From Streptomyces spiramenti (GTDB taxonomy: Bacteria; Actinomycetota; Actinomycetes; Streptomycetales; Streptomycetaceae): 37,508 nucleotides of DNA. The translations under genes and the position numbers were made by a program. Shown here piece by piece: positions 24,354-32,793 of the stretch. The stretch lies in NCBI RefSeq assembly GCF_012034385.1, contig NZ_JAAVJB010000026.1, forward strand, positions 1 through 37,508, read 5' to 3'. The notes under the pieces are model-generated. The model was not told the DNA's origin. It saw only the letters and a list, made by a program, of their open reading frames with translations, and searched no databases. Position 1 is the stretch's first letter; the number at the start of each line of letters is the position of its first letter.

Positions 24354-24384
24354 ACGAACCTCCTGGGGTCGTCGTGTGCTTCAG
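24345..24384 (-). promoter_or_regulatory. Perfect 13-bp inverted repeat around ribosome site and start of the ABM gene
   Basis: CTGAAGCACACGA (24345-24357) and TCGTGTGCTTCAG (24372-24384) are exact reverse complements, separated by 14 nt. In the minus-strand mRNA the AGGAGG lies in the loop and the GTG start is inside the 3' arm. The hairpin would lock the start codon. It could also be a DNA operator. Confidence 0.75.
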
Positions 24385-24633
24385 CATGGAAGGTCAAGCG
24401 CGGTCGAGGTCAAGACGGGGCTCGGCAACCGAGTTGCCGAAGCGATGACGCTCCGCCGGTGGACGTCAGGACGCCGGGCCGCGGTAACGGCACGCAGCTG
24501 TGCCCGATGCTTCTCGACAGCGCCGGTGGTCGCCTCGGCGCTCGATACCGCACGCCGACTCCGGACAGCTCCGAGGCAACCCTGGAGGACCCGCGAACTC
24601 GACCACGCAGGCGCGCGGCGGTGCGGTGCGGGC

Positions 24634-25353
24634 TCAGGCCAGGCAGTCGCAGGGCACCCGGTCGCCGACCGGGTCCACCCCGTCCGCCGCCTCGCCCGGC
24701 ACCCCGCCGGCCGGCTCCACGGGCGGCGGGGCGGCGGCGGGCAGCGAGGCGGGACGCAGCGCGGCCATCACCGCGTCCAGCCGGTCGCCCACGTCCGCCG
24801 GGTCCGGGCCGCGGACCGCGTGCGAGATCGCCGTCTGGAGGCAGCACAGCGCGGAGCCGACCAGGGCGCAGAGCAGCATCTCCTCCGGGCCGGGCGGGAC
24901 GCATCCCGTCCGCCGACGGTGGCGCACCCCCACGGTCAGCCGCTGCTGGAGGCGCTCCATCTGTTCGAGGTAGGCGGCCAGCAGCGTCGGGCTGCCCTGC
25001 ACGATCCGCTGGAGCGCCGCGCCCCGGGCGCGGTCCCCCGGGTCCTCGAACTCCCGGACCGCGAGGTCGAAGGTGCGGCGCAGCGCCTCCCAGTCGTCCT
25101 CCGCCGCCGGGCGGGCCAGCAGCCGCTCCTCGAAGCGCTCGCCGAGCCGCTCGTACGGATGGAGGACCACGTCCTCCTTGCTGGCGAAGTAGCGGAAGAA
25201 GCTCCGCTTGGACATGCCGACGCGTTCGGCGATCGCCTCGACCGTCGTCGCCTCGAACCCCTCGGTGGCGAACATCTCCTCGGCCACCTCGGCGATGCGG
25301 GAACGCACGGTGCGGCGCGTCAGTTCACGCAGACCGGTGGGCTGTCCTGGCAT
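24634..25353 (-). CDS. TetR-family regulator divergent from the DHA2 exporter
   Basis: I chose ATG 25353; a TACCAT-like -10 box about 7 nt upstream suggests a leaderless message. The product is 239 residues. The helix-turn-helix at about residues 15-60 contains I-A-E-V-A-E-E-M-F, T-V-E-A-I-A-E-R-V-G-M-S and R-S-F-F-R-Y-F. The helical ligand domain follows, then a Pro/Ala-rich tail ending in two cysteines. It is divergent from the exporter gene with an imperfect palindrome in between, so it most likely represses that exporter. The stretch 24385-24633 holds no gene I can support. Confidence 0.87.
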   Translation of the reverse strand: MPGQPTGLRELTRRTVRSRIAEVAEEMFATEGFEATTVEAIAERVGMSKRSFFRYFASKEDVVLHPYERLGERFEERLLARPAAEDDWEALRRTFDLAVREFEDPGDRARGAALQRIVQGSPTLLAAYLEQMERLQQRLTVGVRHRRRTGCVPPGPEEMLLCALVGSALCCLQTAISHAVRGPDPADVGDRLDAVMAALRPASLPAAAPPPVEPAGGVPGEAADGVDPVGDRVPCDCLA

Positions 25354-25377
25354 GGGGCGATGGTAGCAAGTGAATTG

Positions 25378-25396
25378 TGTGGCACCTGGTGACACG
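25378..25396. promoter_or_regulatory. Imperfect palindrome between tetR and exporter genes
   Basis: TGTGGCACC-T-GGTGACACG has half-sites that agree at 7 of 9 positions. It lies 24 bp upstream of the TetR start and in the exporter's leader region, a typical TetR operator place. Confidence 0.6.
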
Positions 25397-25516
25397 ATTC
25401 GCGTAGGGTGTCATCCGCCCCCGCGTCGGTCCCACGGGACCCCGGGAGAGCCACCGCGCCGCCGGCCGTCCGGCCGGCGCAGACGCACCGCACGCACACC
25501 CGGAAAGGCCCTCCGC

Positions 25517-27061
25517 ATGTCCGCTGACAGCGGCGCTCCCGTCGCCGGCCCCGACGCGCCGGAAACGAAGCCGCAGGACGACGCGATACCCCGCGAGATC
25601 AAGACCGTCATCGCCCTGCTGGTCGTCTCGGCATTCGTCGTCATCCTGAACGAGACCATCATGTCGGTCGCGCTGCCGCGACTCATGGAGGACCTCGACA
25701 TCACCGCCGCCACCGCGCAGTGGCTCACCACCGGGTTCCTGCTGACCATGGCGGTCGTCATCCCGACCACCGGACTGGTCCTCCAGCGGTTCTCGACCCG
25801 CACCGTCTTCCTGACGGCCATGGGGCTCTTCAACGTCGGCACGATCATCGCCGCCTCGGCGCCCGGGTTCGAGGTGCTGCTCTTCGGCCGCATCACCCAG
25901 GCGACCGGCACCGCGCTCATGATCCCGCTGCTGATGACCACGGTCCTCAACTTCGTGCCGGTCTCGCGCCGCGGCCGGACCATGGGGCTCATCTCCATCG
26001 TCATCGCGGTGGCCCCGGCGATCGGCCCCACCTTCTCCGGTCTGATCCTCTCGGTGCTCTCCTGGCGCTGGCTGTTCCTGGTGGTCGTGCCGGTGGCGCT
26101 GCTGAGCCTCGCGCTCGGCGCGGTGCTCGTCCGCAACATCACCACCCCACGGGCGGTGCGGTTCGACGTCCTCTCGATCCTGCTCTCCGCCCTCGCCTTC
26201 GGCGGGCTGATCTACGGCCTCAGCAGCATCGGGAAGGCGGCCGACGGCGAGGTGCCGGTGCCGCCGCTGCTCCCCGTGGGCGTCGGTGTTGCCGCGCTCG
26301 TCCTGTTCGTGCTGCGGCAGACCGTGCTCCAGCGCGTCGACCGCGCCCTGCTGGACCTGCGTACCTTCACCCAGCGGACCTTCGCGGTGGGCGTGCTGAT
26401 GATGGTGCTGTGCATGGGCGCGCTCTTCGGCTCGCTCATCCTGCTGCCGATCTACCTGCAGAGCGTGCTGAACCTCTCCACGCTGGACACCGGGCTGATC
26501 CTGCTTCCCGGCGGGCTCACCATGGGACTCATCGCGCCGCTCGTCGGCAGGCTGTTCGACCGCCACGGTCCCCGGCCGTTGGTGATCCCCGGAGCGTTCG
26601 GCATGACCGCCGCGCTGGTCGCCATGACCACCCTCGGCGCCGGCTCCTCGCCGGCCACGGTGGTGGCGATCCACGTCTTCCTCTGCGTCTCGCTGGGCTT
26701 CATGATGACCCCGCTGATGACCTCGGCGCTCGGCTCGCTGGAGCCCTCGCTGTACTCCCACGGCAGCGCCATCGTCAGCACGCTCCAGCAGCTCGCCGGC
26801 GCCGCCGGCACCGCGCTCTTCGTGACGATGATGACGCGCGGCACCGCGGCCTCCGCCGACGAGGGCAACGGCCCGGTCGCCGCGCTCGCCGACGGCATCC
26901 ACGGCGCCTTCCTCATCGGCGCCGGACTCGCGGCGATCGGAGCGGCTGCCTCGTTCCTGGTCCGCAAACCCCCGGCCCCGCCCACCCCGCCGCCCCTCGC
27001 CGAGAAGGCCGCCGCCCCCGGCGGCGAGCCCGAGACGGCCCGGGTCGGCGCCGCCGACTGA
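25517..27061 (+). CDS. DHA2-family (EmrB/QacA type) MFS multidrug exporter
   Basis: ATG 25517 follows GGAAAGG. The 514-residue product has about 14 membrane helices, as expected for drug:proton antiporters of the DHA2 group. Motifs include L-N-E-T-I-M-S-V-A-L-P in helix 1, A-T-A-Q-W-L-T-T-G-F-L-L-T-M-A in helix 2, G-R-I-T-Q-A-T-G-T-A near helix 4, and A-P-A-I-G-P-T-F-S-G in helix 5 (motif C). A Pro/Ala/Glu cytoplasmic tail ends the protein. It should export hydrophobic drugs or a home-made metabolite under control of the divergent TetR. Confidence 0.93.
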   Translation: MSADSGAPVAGPDAPETKPQDDAIPREIKTVIALLVVSAFVVILNETIMSVALPRLMEDLDITAATAQWLTTGFLLTMAVVIPTTGLVLQRFSTRTVFLTAMGLFNVGTIIAASAPGFEVLLFGRITQATGTALMIPLLMTTVLNFVPVSRRGRTMGLISIVIAVAPAIGPTFSGLILSVLSWRWLFLVVVPVALLSLALGAVLVRNITTPRAVRFDVLSILLSALAFGGLIYGLSSIGKAADGEVPVPPLLPVGVGVAALVLFVLRQTVLQRVDRALLDLRTFTQRTFAVGVLMMVLCMGALFGSLILLPIYLQSVLNLSTLDTGLILLPGGLTMGLIAPLVGRLFDRHGPRPLVIPGAFGMTAALVAMTTLGAGSSPATVVAIHVFLCVSLGFMMTPLMTSALGSLEPSLYSHGSAIVSTLQQLAGAAGTALFVTMMTRGTAASADEGNGPVAALADGIHGAFLIGAGLAAIGAAASFLVRKPPAPPTPPPLAEKAAAPGGEPETARVGAAD

Positions 27062-27084
27062 CGCGCCGCCTCCATCCGCCTCAC

Positions 27085-27124
27085 GACGGCCGTCCGCACC
27101 CCGCGCGGGGAGCGGGCGGCCGTC
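27085..27124 (+). terminator. Terminator after the exporter gene
   Basis: GACGGCCGTCCGC (27085-27097) pairs with GCGGGCGGCCGTC (27112-27124) with one mismatch, 24 nt after the stop codon. Confidence 0.75.
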
Positions 27125-27309
27125 GGTGCGCGTCCTCGCCCCGGGCCGGCCGGACCCCGCCGAGACCGGCCCGACACGCCGCGGTTCCGCCGAACCGCCC
27201 AGAGACTGACCTCCGTTCGGGTGTCGTACCGCGAGAGGAGGTTGCGAACGGCCGCCGTCACGGGAAGTGTTGCCCTCGTACCTTTCCGTACACCATGGAG
27301 GTCTCTCTC

Positions 27310-27540
27310 ATGCGTCTTCGCTCCGCAGTCGTGGCCGGCACCTTCGCCGTCGCCGCCCTCGCCGGCTCCGCCGGTACCGCCTTCGCCGGTGACCACGGTC
27401 ACCTCAAGGCCGGCTACGCCTACGAAACCGAGCTCGAGGGCTTCACCTACAAGAACATCGGTGGCCCCTGGGGCATCACCGAGATCACCTCGTTCGAGTA
27501 CGAGAACGAGGGCGCGGGCTACATCAACTGGAAGCGCTGA
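27310..27540 (+). CDS. Small secreted protein, unknown family
   Basis: ATG 27310 has GGAGGT about 7 nt upstream; an in-frame ATG at 27295 would overlap that site. The 76-residue product begins with a clear signal peptide (M-R-L-R-S, hydrophobic core, cleavage after A-F-A near residue 28). The mature part is about 48 residues with no cysteine. It starts G-D-H-G-H and is rich in Gly, Tyr, Glu and Phe, with an acidic middle and a basic W-K-R end. It sits alone between two terminators, so it has its own promoter in 27125-27300. The function is unknown. Confidence 0.72.
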   Translation: MRLRSAVVAGTFAVAALAGSAGTAFAGDHGHLKAGYAYETELEGFTYKNIGGPWGITEITSFEYENEGAGYINWKR

Positions 27541-27553
27541 CCCCACGCGTTCA

Positions 27554-27592
27554 GGCCCGGCCCCGCGGCAACGCCCGCCGCGGGACCGGGCC
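27554..27592 (+). terminator. Terminator after the small secreted protein gene
   Basis: GGCCCGGCCCCGCGG pairs with CCGCGGGACCGGGCC (14 of 15 positions), 14 nt after the stop codon. Confidence 0.82.
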
Positions 27593-27683
27593 TTCGCCAT
27601 GCCCGGCCCCGGAACCGAAAGGCTCCGGCGGGCGTCCCCCGGGTGTCGGTGACGTCCACCGGCCGCCGCGCGAGGAGGACGCC

Positions 27684-27968
27684 ATGACCACTCGACGCCC
27701 CCGACGCAGGGTGCGACGCCTCCGGCTGCTGATGTGGGGCGCCGGACTGCTCGCCCTCGGCCTGTGCCTGTGGGTGGTGGTCACCGCCGGCGGACCGTTC
27801 GCCTCGCTGCCCGCGGTGGCCGCCACGCTCGTCGCCGCCCACCTCGCGGTGCTGTCGGCGGCGCCGTTCTTCCACCGCGACGGCATCGACTTCTGGCTGT
27901 GCGCCGCGGAGGACGCCGCGGCCGTCGCCGGGGTGGACGGCGCCTCCGGGGCCTCCCTCACGGACTGA
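27684..27968 (+). CDS. Small two-helix membrane protein
   Basis: ATG 27684 follows GAGGAGG by about 5 nt. The 94-residue product has an Arg-rich N-terminus (nine Arg in the first 14 residues), then membrane helices at about residues 15-36 and 42-60, and a short acidic tail. The positive N-terminus predicts both ends in the cytoplasm. No family was recognised. It converges on the LysR gene. Confidence 0.68.
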   Translation: MTTRRPRRRVRRLRLLMWGAGLLALGLCLWVVVTAGGPFASLPAVAATLVAAHLAVLSAAPFFHRDGIDFWLCAAEDAAAVAGVDGASGASLTD

Positions 27969-28008
27969 GCGCCCGCCCCGCCCAGCGGCGGCGTTCACGC
28001 CTGCCGCC

Positions 28009-28884
28009 TCACAACTGCCGCAGCAGCGCGTGCAGCGCGGGGTTGTCGTTGGCGGCACGCCACACCAGCGCCAGCTCCACGGGCCGGGGGTCCGGCAGGT
28101 CGAGCGGCAGGAACCTCACCCCGGCGAACCGCATCCGGCGCGCCGACTCCGGGACCAGGGCGACCCCCCACCCGGCGTCCACCAGCGCGAGGATGCTGTG
28201 CACCTGGCTGAGGTACTGGGTGAAGACCGGCGCGACCCGAGCCGCGCGGAAGAGGCTGATCAGCAGCTCGTGGAAGTAGCGCGCCTCGACCGGCGAGTAC
28301 ATCAGGACCTCCTGGCCGTGGAAGTCGGCCACGCCCAACGGCCCCTCGCCCTCCGCCAGCGGATGGGCCAGCGGGACCGCCGCCAGCAGCGCCTCCCGTG
28401 CGGCGGGCCGACTCCGCAGGTCGGTCCCTATCGCGGTGGGGCGGACCATGCCCAGGTCCAGCGCCCCCTCGGCGAGCGCCTCCAGCTGGTCGCGGGTCAC
28501 CAGCTCGCGCAGCGCCACCTCCGCGTCGGGCATCGCCCGCCGCGCCACCCCGAGCAGGTCGCCCAGCCCGGCGTGGGCGCTCGCCGCGGTGAAGCCGACG
28601 GCCAGCCTCCCGCCCTGCCCGGTCGCGACCTGCCGGACCGCGACGGTGGCGTGCTCCGCCTGCCGCAGGACCCGCCTCGCCTCGCTGAGGAAAGCGCGGC
28701 CCGCCGGGGTCAGCCGTACTGAGCGGTTGGTGCGCTCCAGCAGCCGCACCCCCAGGCTCTGCTCCAGCTGCTGTATCTGGCGGCTGAGCGGCGGCTGCGT
28801 CATCCGCAGCCGCTCCGCGGCGCGCGTGAAGTGCAGCTCCTCCGCGACGGCGACGAACCCCGTGAGCTGCGCGAGCGTGAACAC
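28009..28884 (-). CDS. LysR-family regulator of the galactarate/talarate genes
   Basis: GTG 28884 is preceded by GGAGG at 6 nt and gives the standard LysR beginning F-T-L-A-Q-L-T-G-F-V-A-V-A-E-E-L-H-F; GTG 28905 is less likely. The product is 291 residues. The helix-turn-helix includes A-A-E-R-L-R-M-T-Q-P-P-L-S-R-Q-I. The remaining 200 residues are the usual two-lobed effector domain. It is divergent from the dehydratase gene with 216 bp between starts, the normal arrangement for a LysR activator and its target. Confidence 0.92.
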   Translation of the reverse strand: MFTLAQLTGFVAVAEELHFTRAAERLRMTQPPLSRQIQQLEQSLGVRLLERTNRSVRLTPAGRAFLSEARRVLRQAEHATVAVRQVATGQGGRLAVGFTAASAHAGLGDLLGVARRAMPDAEVALRELVTRDQLEALAEGALDLGMVRPTAIGTDLRSRPAAREALLAAVPLAHPLAEGEGPLGVADFHGQEVLMYSPVEARYFHELLISLFRAARVAPVFTQYLSQVHSILALVDAGWGVALVPESARRMRFAGVRFLPLDLPDPRPVELALVWRAANDNPALHALLRQL

Positions 28885-28929
28885 GACCACCTCCGGGAGG
28901 GCCACCGTGATGCCGGGTGGGTATCACCG

Positions 28930-28975
28930 CATGCAAAAACAATGTTGGACGTGGATCATCACCCGGACCTAGGTT
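28930..28975 (+). promoter_or_regulatory. Probable promoter/LysR region for the dehydratase gene
   Basis: TTGGAC at 28945-28950 and TAGGTT at 28970-28975 form a sigma-70-like pair with a 19-nt spacer. Just before it lies an A-rich patch, CATGCAAAAACAATG at 28930-28944, which stands out in this GC-rich DNA and has matching ends (CAT/ATG). It may be the LysR site. Confidence 0.5.
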
Positions 28976-29100
28976 CGGGGACAAGCCCCGCGGCGCGCCC
29001 CGTTCCGCGGTCGGCCCCCGCACGTCGGCGGCATCGCCGTCCGGCCGGGTCGCCACCGCTCCCGGGGCCGCACGCCACCGCACGGACCGAAGTGGTGACC

Positions 29101-30273
29101 ATGACGCTCACTCCCACCAACGCCGCCCAGGTCGTCGGCGAGGCGACCCTCGACCGCATCGCCTGGATCAGGCTCTCCTCGGTCCAGCTGCCGCTGGCCA
29201 CCCCCATCAGCGACGCCAAGGTCCTCACCGGCCGCCAGAAGCCCATGACGGAGGTCGCCTTCCTTTTCGTGGAGCTCGGCACCGAGGAGGGGCACGAGGG
29301 CATCGGCTTCAGCTACTCCAAGCGCGCCGGCGGCCCCGGACAGTTCGCCCACGCCCGGGAGATCGCCCCGGTGCTGGTGGGGGAGGACCCGAGCGACATC
29401 GGGAAGCTGTGGACCAAGCTCGTCTGGGCCGGCGCCTCGGTCGGCCGCAGCGGCCTCGCCACCCAGGCCGTCGCCGCCTTCGACATCGCGCTGTGGGACC
29501 TCAAGGCCAAGCGCGCCGGGCTGCCGCTGGCCAAGCTGCTCGGCGCCCACCGGGACTCGGTGCGCTGCTACAACACCTCCGGCGGCTTCCTCCACACCCC
29601 GATCGAGGAGGTGCTGGAGAACGCCACCGCCACCCTGGAGAACGGGATCGGCGGCATCAAGATCAAGGTCGGCCACCCGGAGGCCGGCGTCGACCTCGCC
29701 CGGGTGAGCGCCGTCCGCGAGCACATCGGGGACAACGCGCCGCTGATGGTGGACGCCAACCAGCAGTGGGACCGGCCCACCGCCCAGCGGATGGGCCGCG
29801 CGCTGGAGGAGTTCGGCCTCGTCTGGATCGAGGAGCCCCTCGACGCCTACGACGCCAAGGGCCACGCCGCGCTCGCCGCCTCCCTGGACACCCCGATCGC
29901 CACCGGCGAGATGCTGGCCAGCGTCGCGGAGCACTACGAGCTCATCCGCCACGACGCGGCCGACATCATCCAGCCCGACGCACCGCGCATCGGCGGCATC
30001 ACCCAGTTCCTCAAGCTCGCCACCCTCGCCGAGCACCACAACCTGCAGCTGGCGCCGCACTTCGCCATGGAGATCCACCTCCACCTTGCGGCCGCCTACT
30101 CCAGTGAGCCGTGGGTCGAGCACTTCGACTGGCTGGAGCCGCTGTTCAACGAGCGGCTGGAGACCCGCGACGGCCGCATGTGGGTCCCGTCCCGCCCCGG
30201 TCTCGGCGTCACCCTCACCGACCAGGCGCGCGCCTGGACGACCGAGACCCACGAGGTCGGCGTCCGCCGCTGA
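29101..30273 (+). CDS. L-talarate/galactarate dehydratase (enolase superfamily)
   Basis: ATG 29101 gives 390 residues, full length for the mandelate-racemase subgroup. Visible catalytic residues are K187-x-K189 in I-K-I-K-V-G-H, metal ligands D218 (M-V-D-A-N-Q-Q-W), E244 (W-I-E-E-P-L-D-A-Y-D) and E270 (T-G-E-M-L), and H320 (A-P-H-F-A-M-E-I-H-L-H). The segments around D218, E244 and the C-terminal F-N-E-R-L-E-T-R-D-G-R-M-W-V read very close to Salmonella TalrD/GalrD. It removes water from galactarate or talarate to give 5-keto-4-deoxy-glucarate, which the next enzyme uses. Confidence 0.87.
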   Translation: MTLTPTNAAQVVGEATLDRIAWIRLSSVQLPLATPISDAKVLTGRQKPMTEVAFLFVELGTEEGHEGIGFSYSKRAGGPGQFAHAREIAPVLVGEDPSDIGKLWTKLVWAGASVGRSGLATQAVAAFDIALWDLKAKRAGLPLAKLLGAHRDSVRCYNTSGGFLHTPIEEVLENATATLENGIGGIKIKVGHPEAGVDLARVSAVREHIGDNAPLMVDANQQWDRPTAQRMGRALEEFGLVWIEEPLDAYDAKGHAALAASLDTPIATGEMLASVAEHYELIRHDAADIIQPDAPRIGGITQFLKLATLAEHHNLQLAPHFAMEIHLHLAAAYSSEPWVEHFDWLEPLFNERLETRDGRMWVPSRPGLGVTLTDQARAWTTETHEVGVRR

Positions 30274-30372
30274 CCCGCGGTCCCTGCCGCAACGGCGCCC
30301 GGCACCGCACGGCGCCCCCCCGCTTCGCACCCGCCTCTGTTCCGACCTCCGACTCCCGAGGAGCACCCCGCC

Positions 30373-31293
30373 ATGACCCTGGCCCCCGACGAGCTCGCCC
30401 GCCGCATCGGCTCCGGCCTGCTGTCCTTCCCCGTCACCCACTTCCGCGAGGACCTGAGCTTCGACGAGGCCGCCTACAAGGAGCACGTCGCCCACCTCGG
30501 CCAGTACGAGGTCGGCGGGCTGTTCGCCGCCGGCGGCACCGGTGAGTTCTTCTCCCTCACCCCGGCCGAGGTGGAGCAGGTCACCACCGCCGCCGTCGAC
30601 GCGGCGCCCGCCGGCACCCCGATCCTGGCGCCGGCCGGCTATGGCACCCGCACCGCGATCGAGCTGGCGCAGTCCGCCGAGCGCGCCGGCGCCGACGGCA
30701 TCCTGCTGTTCCCGCCCTACCTCACAGAGGCCGGCCAGAACGGCCTGGCGGACCACGTCGAGGCCGTCTGCAAGGCGACGAACCTGGGCGTTGTCGTCTA
30801 CTCCCGCGCCAACGCGGTCTACGCGCCGGACACCCTGGAGCGGTTGGCGGAGAGCTGCCCCAACCTCGTCGGGTACAAGGACGGCCGCGGCGACATCGAG
30901 GCGATGACCCGCATCTACGCCCGCCTCGGCGAGCGCTTCACCTACATCGGCGGTCTGCCCACCGCGGAGCTGTTCGCCCTGCCCTACCTGGAGCTGGGCG
31001 TCACCACCTACTCCTCGGCGATCTTCAACTTCCTGCCGGAGTTCGCGCTCGACTTCTACACCGCCGTCCGTGAGCGCCGCCACGACACCGTCCTGAGCCA
31101 CCTGCGGGAGTTCGTACTGCCCTACACGGAGATCCGCAACCGGGAGGCCGGCTACGCGGTGAGCATCGTCAAGGCAGGACTGACCGCCGTCGGCCGCACC
31201 GCCGGCCCGGTCCGGCCGCCGCTCACGGACCTCACCGAGGCCGAGCTGGCCGAGCTGACCGCACTGGTCGGCAAGCTGCCCAAGGCGGCCTGA
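30373..31293 (+). CDS. kdgD: 5-dehydro-4-deoxyglucarate dehydratase (KDG dehydratase)
   Basis: ATG 30373 follows GAGGAGC. The 306-residue product belongs to the DapA/NAL class I aldolase-like TIM barrels. It shows [16 protein letters not shown] and the Schiff-base lysine K169 in V-G-Y-K-D-G, the form typical of KDG dehydratases. It converts 5-keto-4-deoxy-glucarate to 2-oxoglutarate semialdehyde with loss of water and CO2. It lies 99 nt downstream of the dehydratase gene and is probably co-transcribed. The final semialdehyde dehydrogenase and a sugar-acid transporter are not in this locus. Confidence 0.9.
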   Translation: MTLAPDELARRIGSGLLSFPVTHFREDLSFDEAAYKEHVAHLGQYEVGGLFAAGGTGEFFSLTPAEVEQVTTAAVDAAPAGTPILAPAGYGTRTAIELAQSAERAGADGILLFPPYLTEAGQNGLADHVEAVCKATNLGVVVYSRANAVYAPDTLERLAESCPNLVGYKDGRGDIEAMTRIYARLGERFTYIGGLPTAELFALPYLELGVTTYSSAIFNFLPEFALDFYTAVRERRHDTVLSHLREFVLPYTEIRNREAGYAVSIVKAGLTAVGRTAGPVRPPLTDLTEAELAELTALVGKLPKAA

Positions 31294-31321
31294 CCCGCCG
31301 TCCCGCGCCCCCGGCGCGAAC

Positions 31322-31384
31322 GACCCGCTCAGCGGGTCCGGGCCACGGGCGTTCCCGGTGGCCCCGCCCGGAAGGGGGGCCACC
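31322..31384. terminator. Nested hairpins between convergent genes
   Basis: GACCCGC/GCGGGTC at 31322-31338 is followed by GGTGGCCCC (31357-31365) and GGGGCCACC (31376-31384), a perfect 9-bp stem. The cluster lies between the converging stops of kdgD and the AztD-like gene and can serve both. Confidence 0.65.
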
Positions 31385-31392
31385 GTCGCGGG

Positions 31393-32607
31393 TCAGTGAC
31401 CGGCGACCACGCCGGTCAGCTCGTTGGCGGCTGCCGGCAGCGTCACCGACGCGGTGACCTCGCCCGAGGCCAGGTCCACCGCGTGCAGTTCCTCGGTGGC
31501 CGGCTCGGTCACGTAGGCGGTGCCGCCGCGGACGAACAGCGCCGGGCGAGGCTGCTGCCAGTCGAGCGGCTCCTCCCAGGAGTCGACCACGGCGACGGAG
31601 TCGGTGACCTCGCCGGACTCCGGGTCGATCACGTGCAGCGCGCCGTCGGTGCCGAGCACCAGGGCCTCGCCGGCCGGGCCGCGGCCCAGCGAGCGGAAGG
31701 TGTAGCTGGTGCCGAGGTCGACCAGTCGCAGGTCGCCGGTGGTGGTGTCCACCAGCGCCACGCGCTCCGGGCGCTCCAGTTCGGCGTCGGGGTCGCTCTT
31801 GTAGTCGCCGAGCACCACCGGGGAGGCGTCGCTGCCCGCCTGGTTGCCGATGCGCCCGTAGTCGTCCGGGCTGTCGATCTTGGTGAACTCGCCGTCCTTG
31901 TAGAGCAGCAGCCCGTCCTGGCAGCCGACGACGAGCGCCTCGTCCTGCGCCGCCGCCTCGCCGTGGACGCCGGGGCAGTCCTCGTTGCGGGCGAGCTCCT
32001 CGCCGTCCGCGTCGAGCACCATGGCGCCGACACGGGACTCGGGGTCGCCGAGGGTGGTCAGCAGTTCGCCGTTGGCGAGTTCGACGGCGACGCCGTGGTG
32101 CGGCTCCTCGGAGGTGTAGGTGCGGCTGGGCTCGGGGTCGCCGTCGGCCAGCTCGGCCGGGTCGAAGACGATGACCTCGCCGGTGCCGTCGAAGAACAGC
32201 ACGGCCTTGTCCGCGTGCCGCACGACGTGGCCGGGGGCCTCGCCGGGGAACTCCGTCCCGGTGAACTCCCCGGTGGTGGCGTCCAGCACCCGGAAGCCCG
32301 CCGAGGTGGAGACCATGACGTGCCGGTCGTCACCGGCGGGGTTGAGGCGGTTGAAGCCGTCGAGCTCGATCTCGGCGGCGACGTCCAGGGTCTCGCCGTC
32401 CAGGACGAGCAGGCCGCCGTCGAAGGTGGCGACCAGCGGCTCCGTGACCGCGTCGGTGACCGGCGAGGCGGTCTCCTCGCCGGTGGAGGAGTCGTCGGCC
32501 GCGGGGGCCGCGTCGTCCTCGCCGCTGCCGCAGGCCGACAGCAGCAGCGCGGTCAGGGCGGTCAGAGCGACAGCCGGTACGGCGCGACGGCGTGGGGTGG
32601 TGTTCAC
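31393..32607 (-). CDS. aztD: AztD-like zinc chaperone lipoprotein (beta-propeller)
   Basis: GTG 32607 with GAGAGGAAA upstream gives 404 residues. A lipobox L-L-S-A-C places the modified Cys at residue 26, so it is a surface-anchored lipoprotein. After an acidic linker, repeated short strands (L-V-L-D, F-R-V-L-D, V-I-V-F-D, L-H-V-I-D, L-H-A-V-D) suggest a seven- or eight-bladed propeller as in AztD. Candidate zinc ligands are the histidines in E-P-H-H-G and C-P-G-V-H-G-E. AztD hands zinc to the AztC binding protein. It lies 186 nt downstream of aztC, separated by a modest hairpin at 32723-32743. Confidence 0.72.
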   Translation of the reverse strand: MNTTPRRRAVPAVALTALTALLLSACGSGEDDAAPAADDSSTGEETASPVTDAVTEPLVATFDGGLLVLDGETLDVAAEIELDGFNRLNPAGDDRHVMVSTSAGFRVLDATTGEFTGTEFPGEAPGHVVRHADKAVLFFDGTGEVIVFDPAELADGDPEPSRTYTSEEPHHGVAVELANGELLTTLGDPESRVGAMVLDADGEELARNEDCPGVHGEAAAQDEALVVGCQDGLLLYKDGEFTKIDSPDDYGRIGNQAGSDASPVVLGDYKSDPDAELERPERVALVDTTTGDLRLVDLGTSYTFRSLGRGPAGEALVLGTDGALHVIDPESGEVTDSVAVVDSWEEPLDWQQPRPALFVRGGTAYVTEPATEELHAVDLASGEVTASVTLPAAANELTGVVAGH

Positions 32608-32793
32608 GGTGGGTTTCCTCTCGGACGGCCGCGGGGTCCCGCGGCAGGTGTGGTGGGCGCGTCGGCGCAGGGGAGGGCGCCGTCCGCCGCCGGTGGCGGC
32701 GTCGGTGGACGCGCGGGTGCTCGGACCGGCCTGTCGGCCGGCCGTGGGTGTCGGTGGTCGGAGCGGGGGAGTGGTCGGTGCCCGCTCGGTCGG

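Noticed and set aside
24376-25392. 338-codon plus-strand frame opposite the TetR gene
   Set aside because: It is antisense to a clear TetR gene and has Arg/Ala/Gly-rich composition without motifs.
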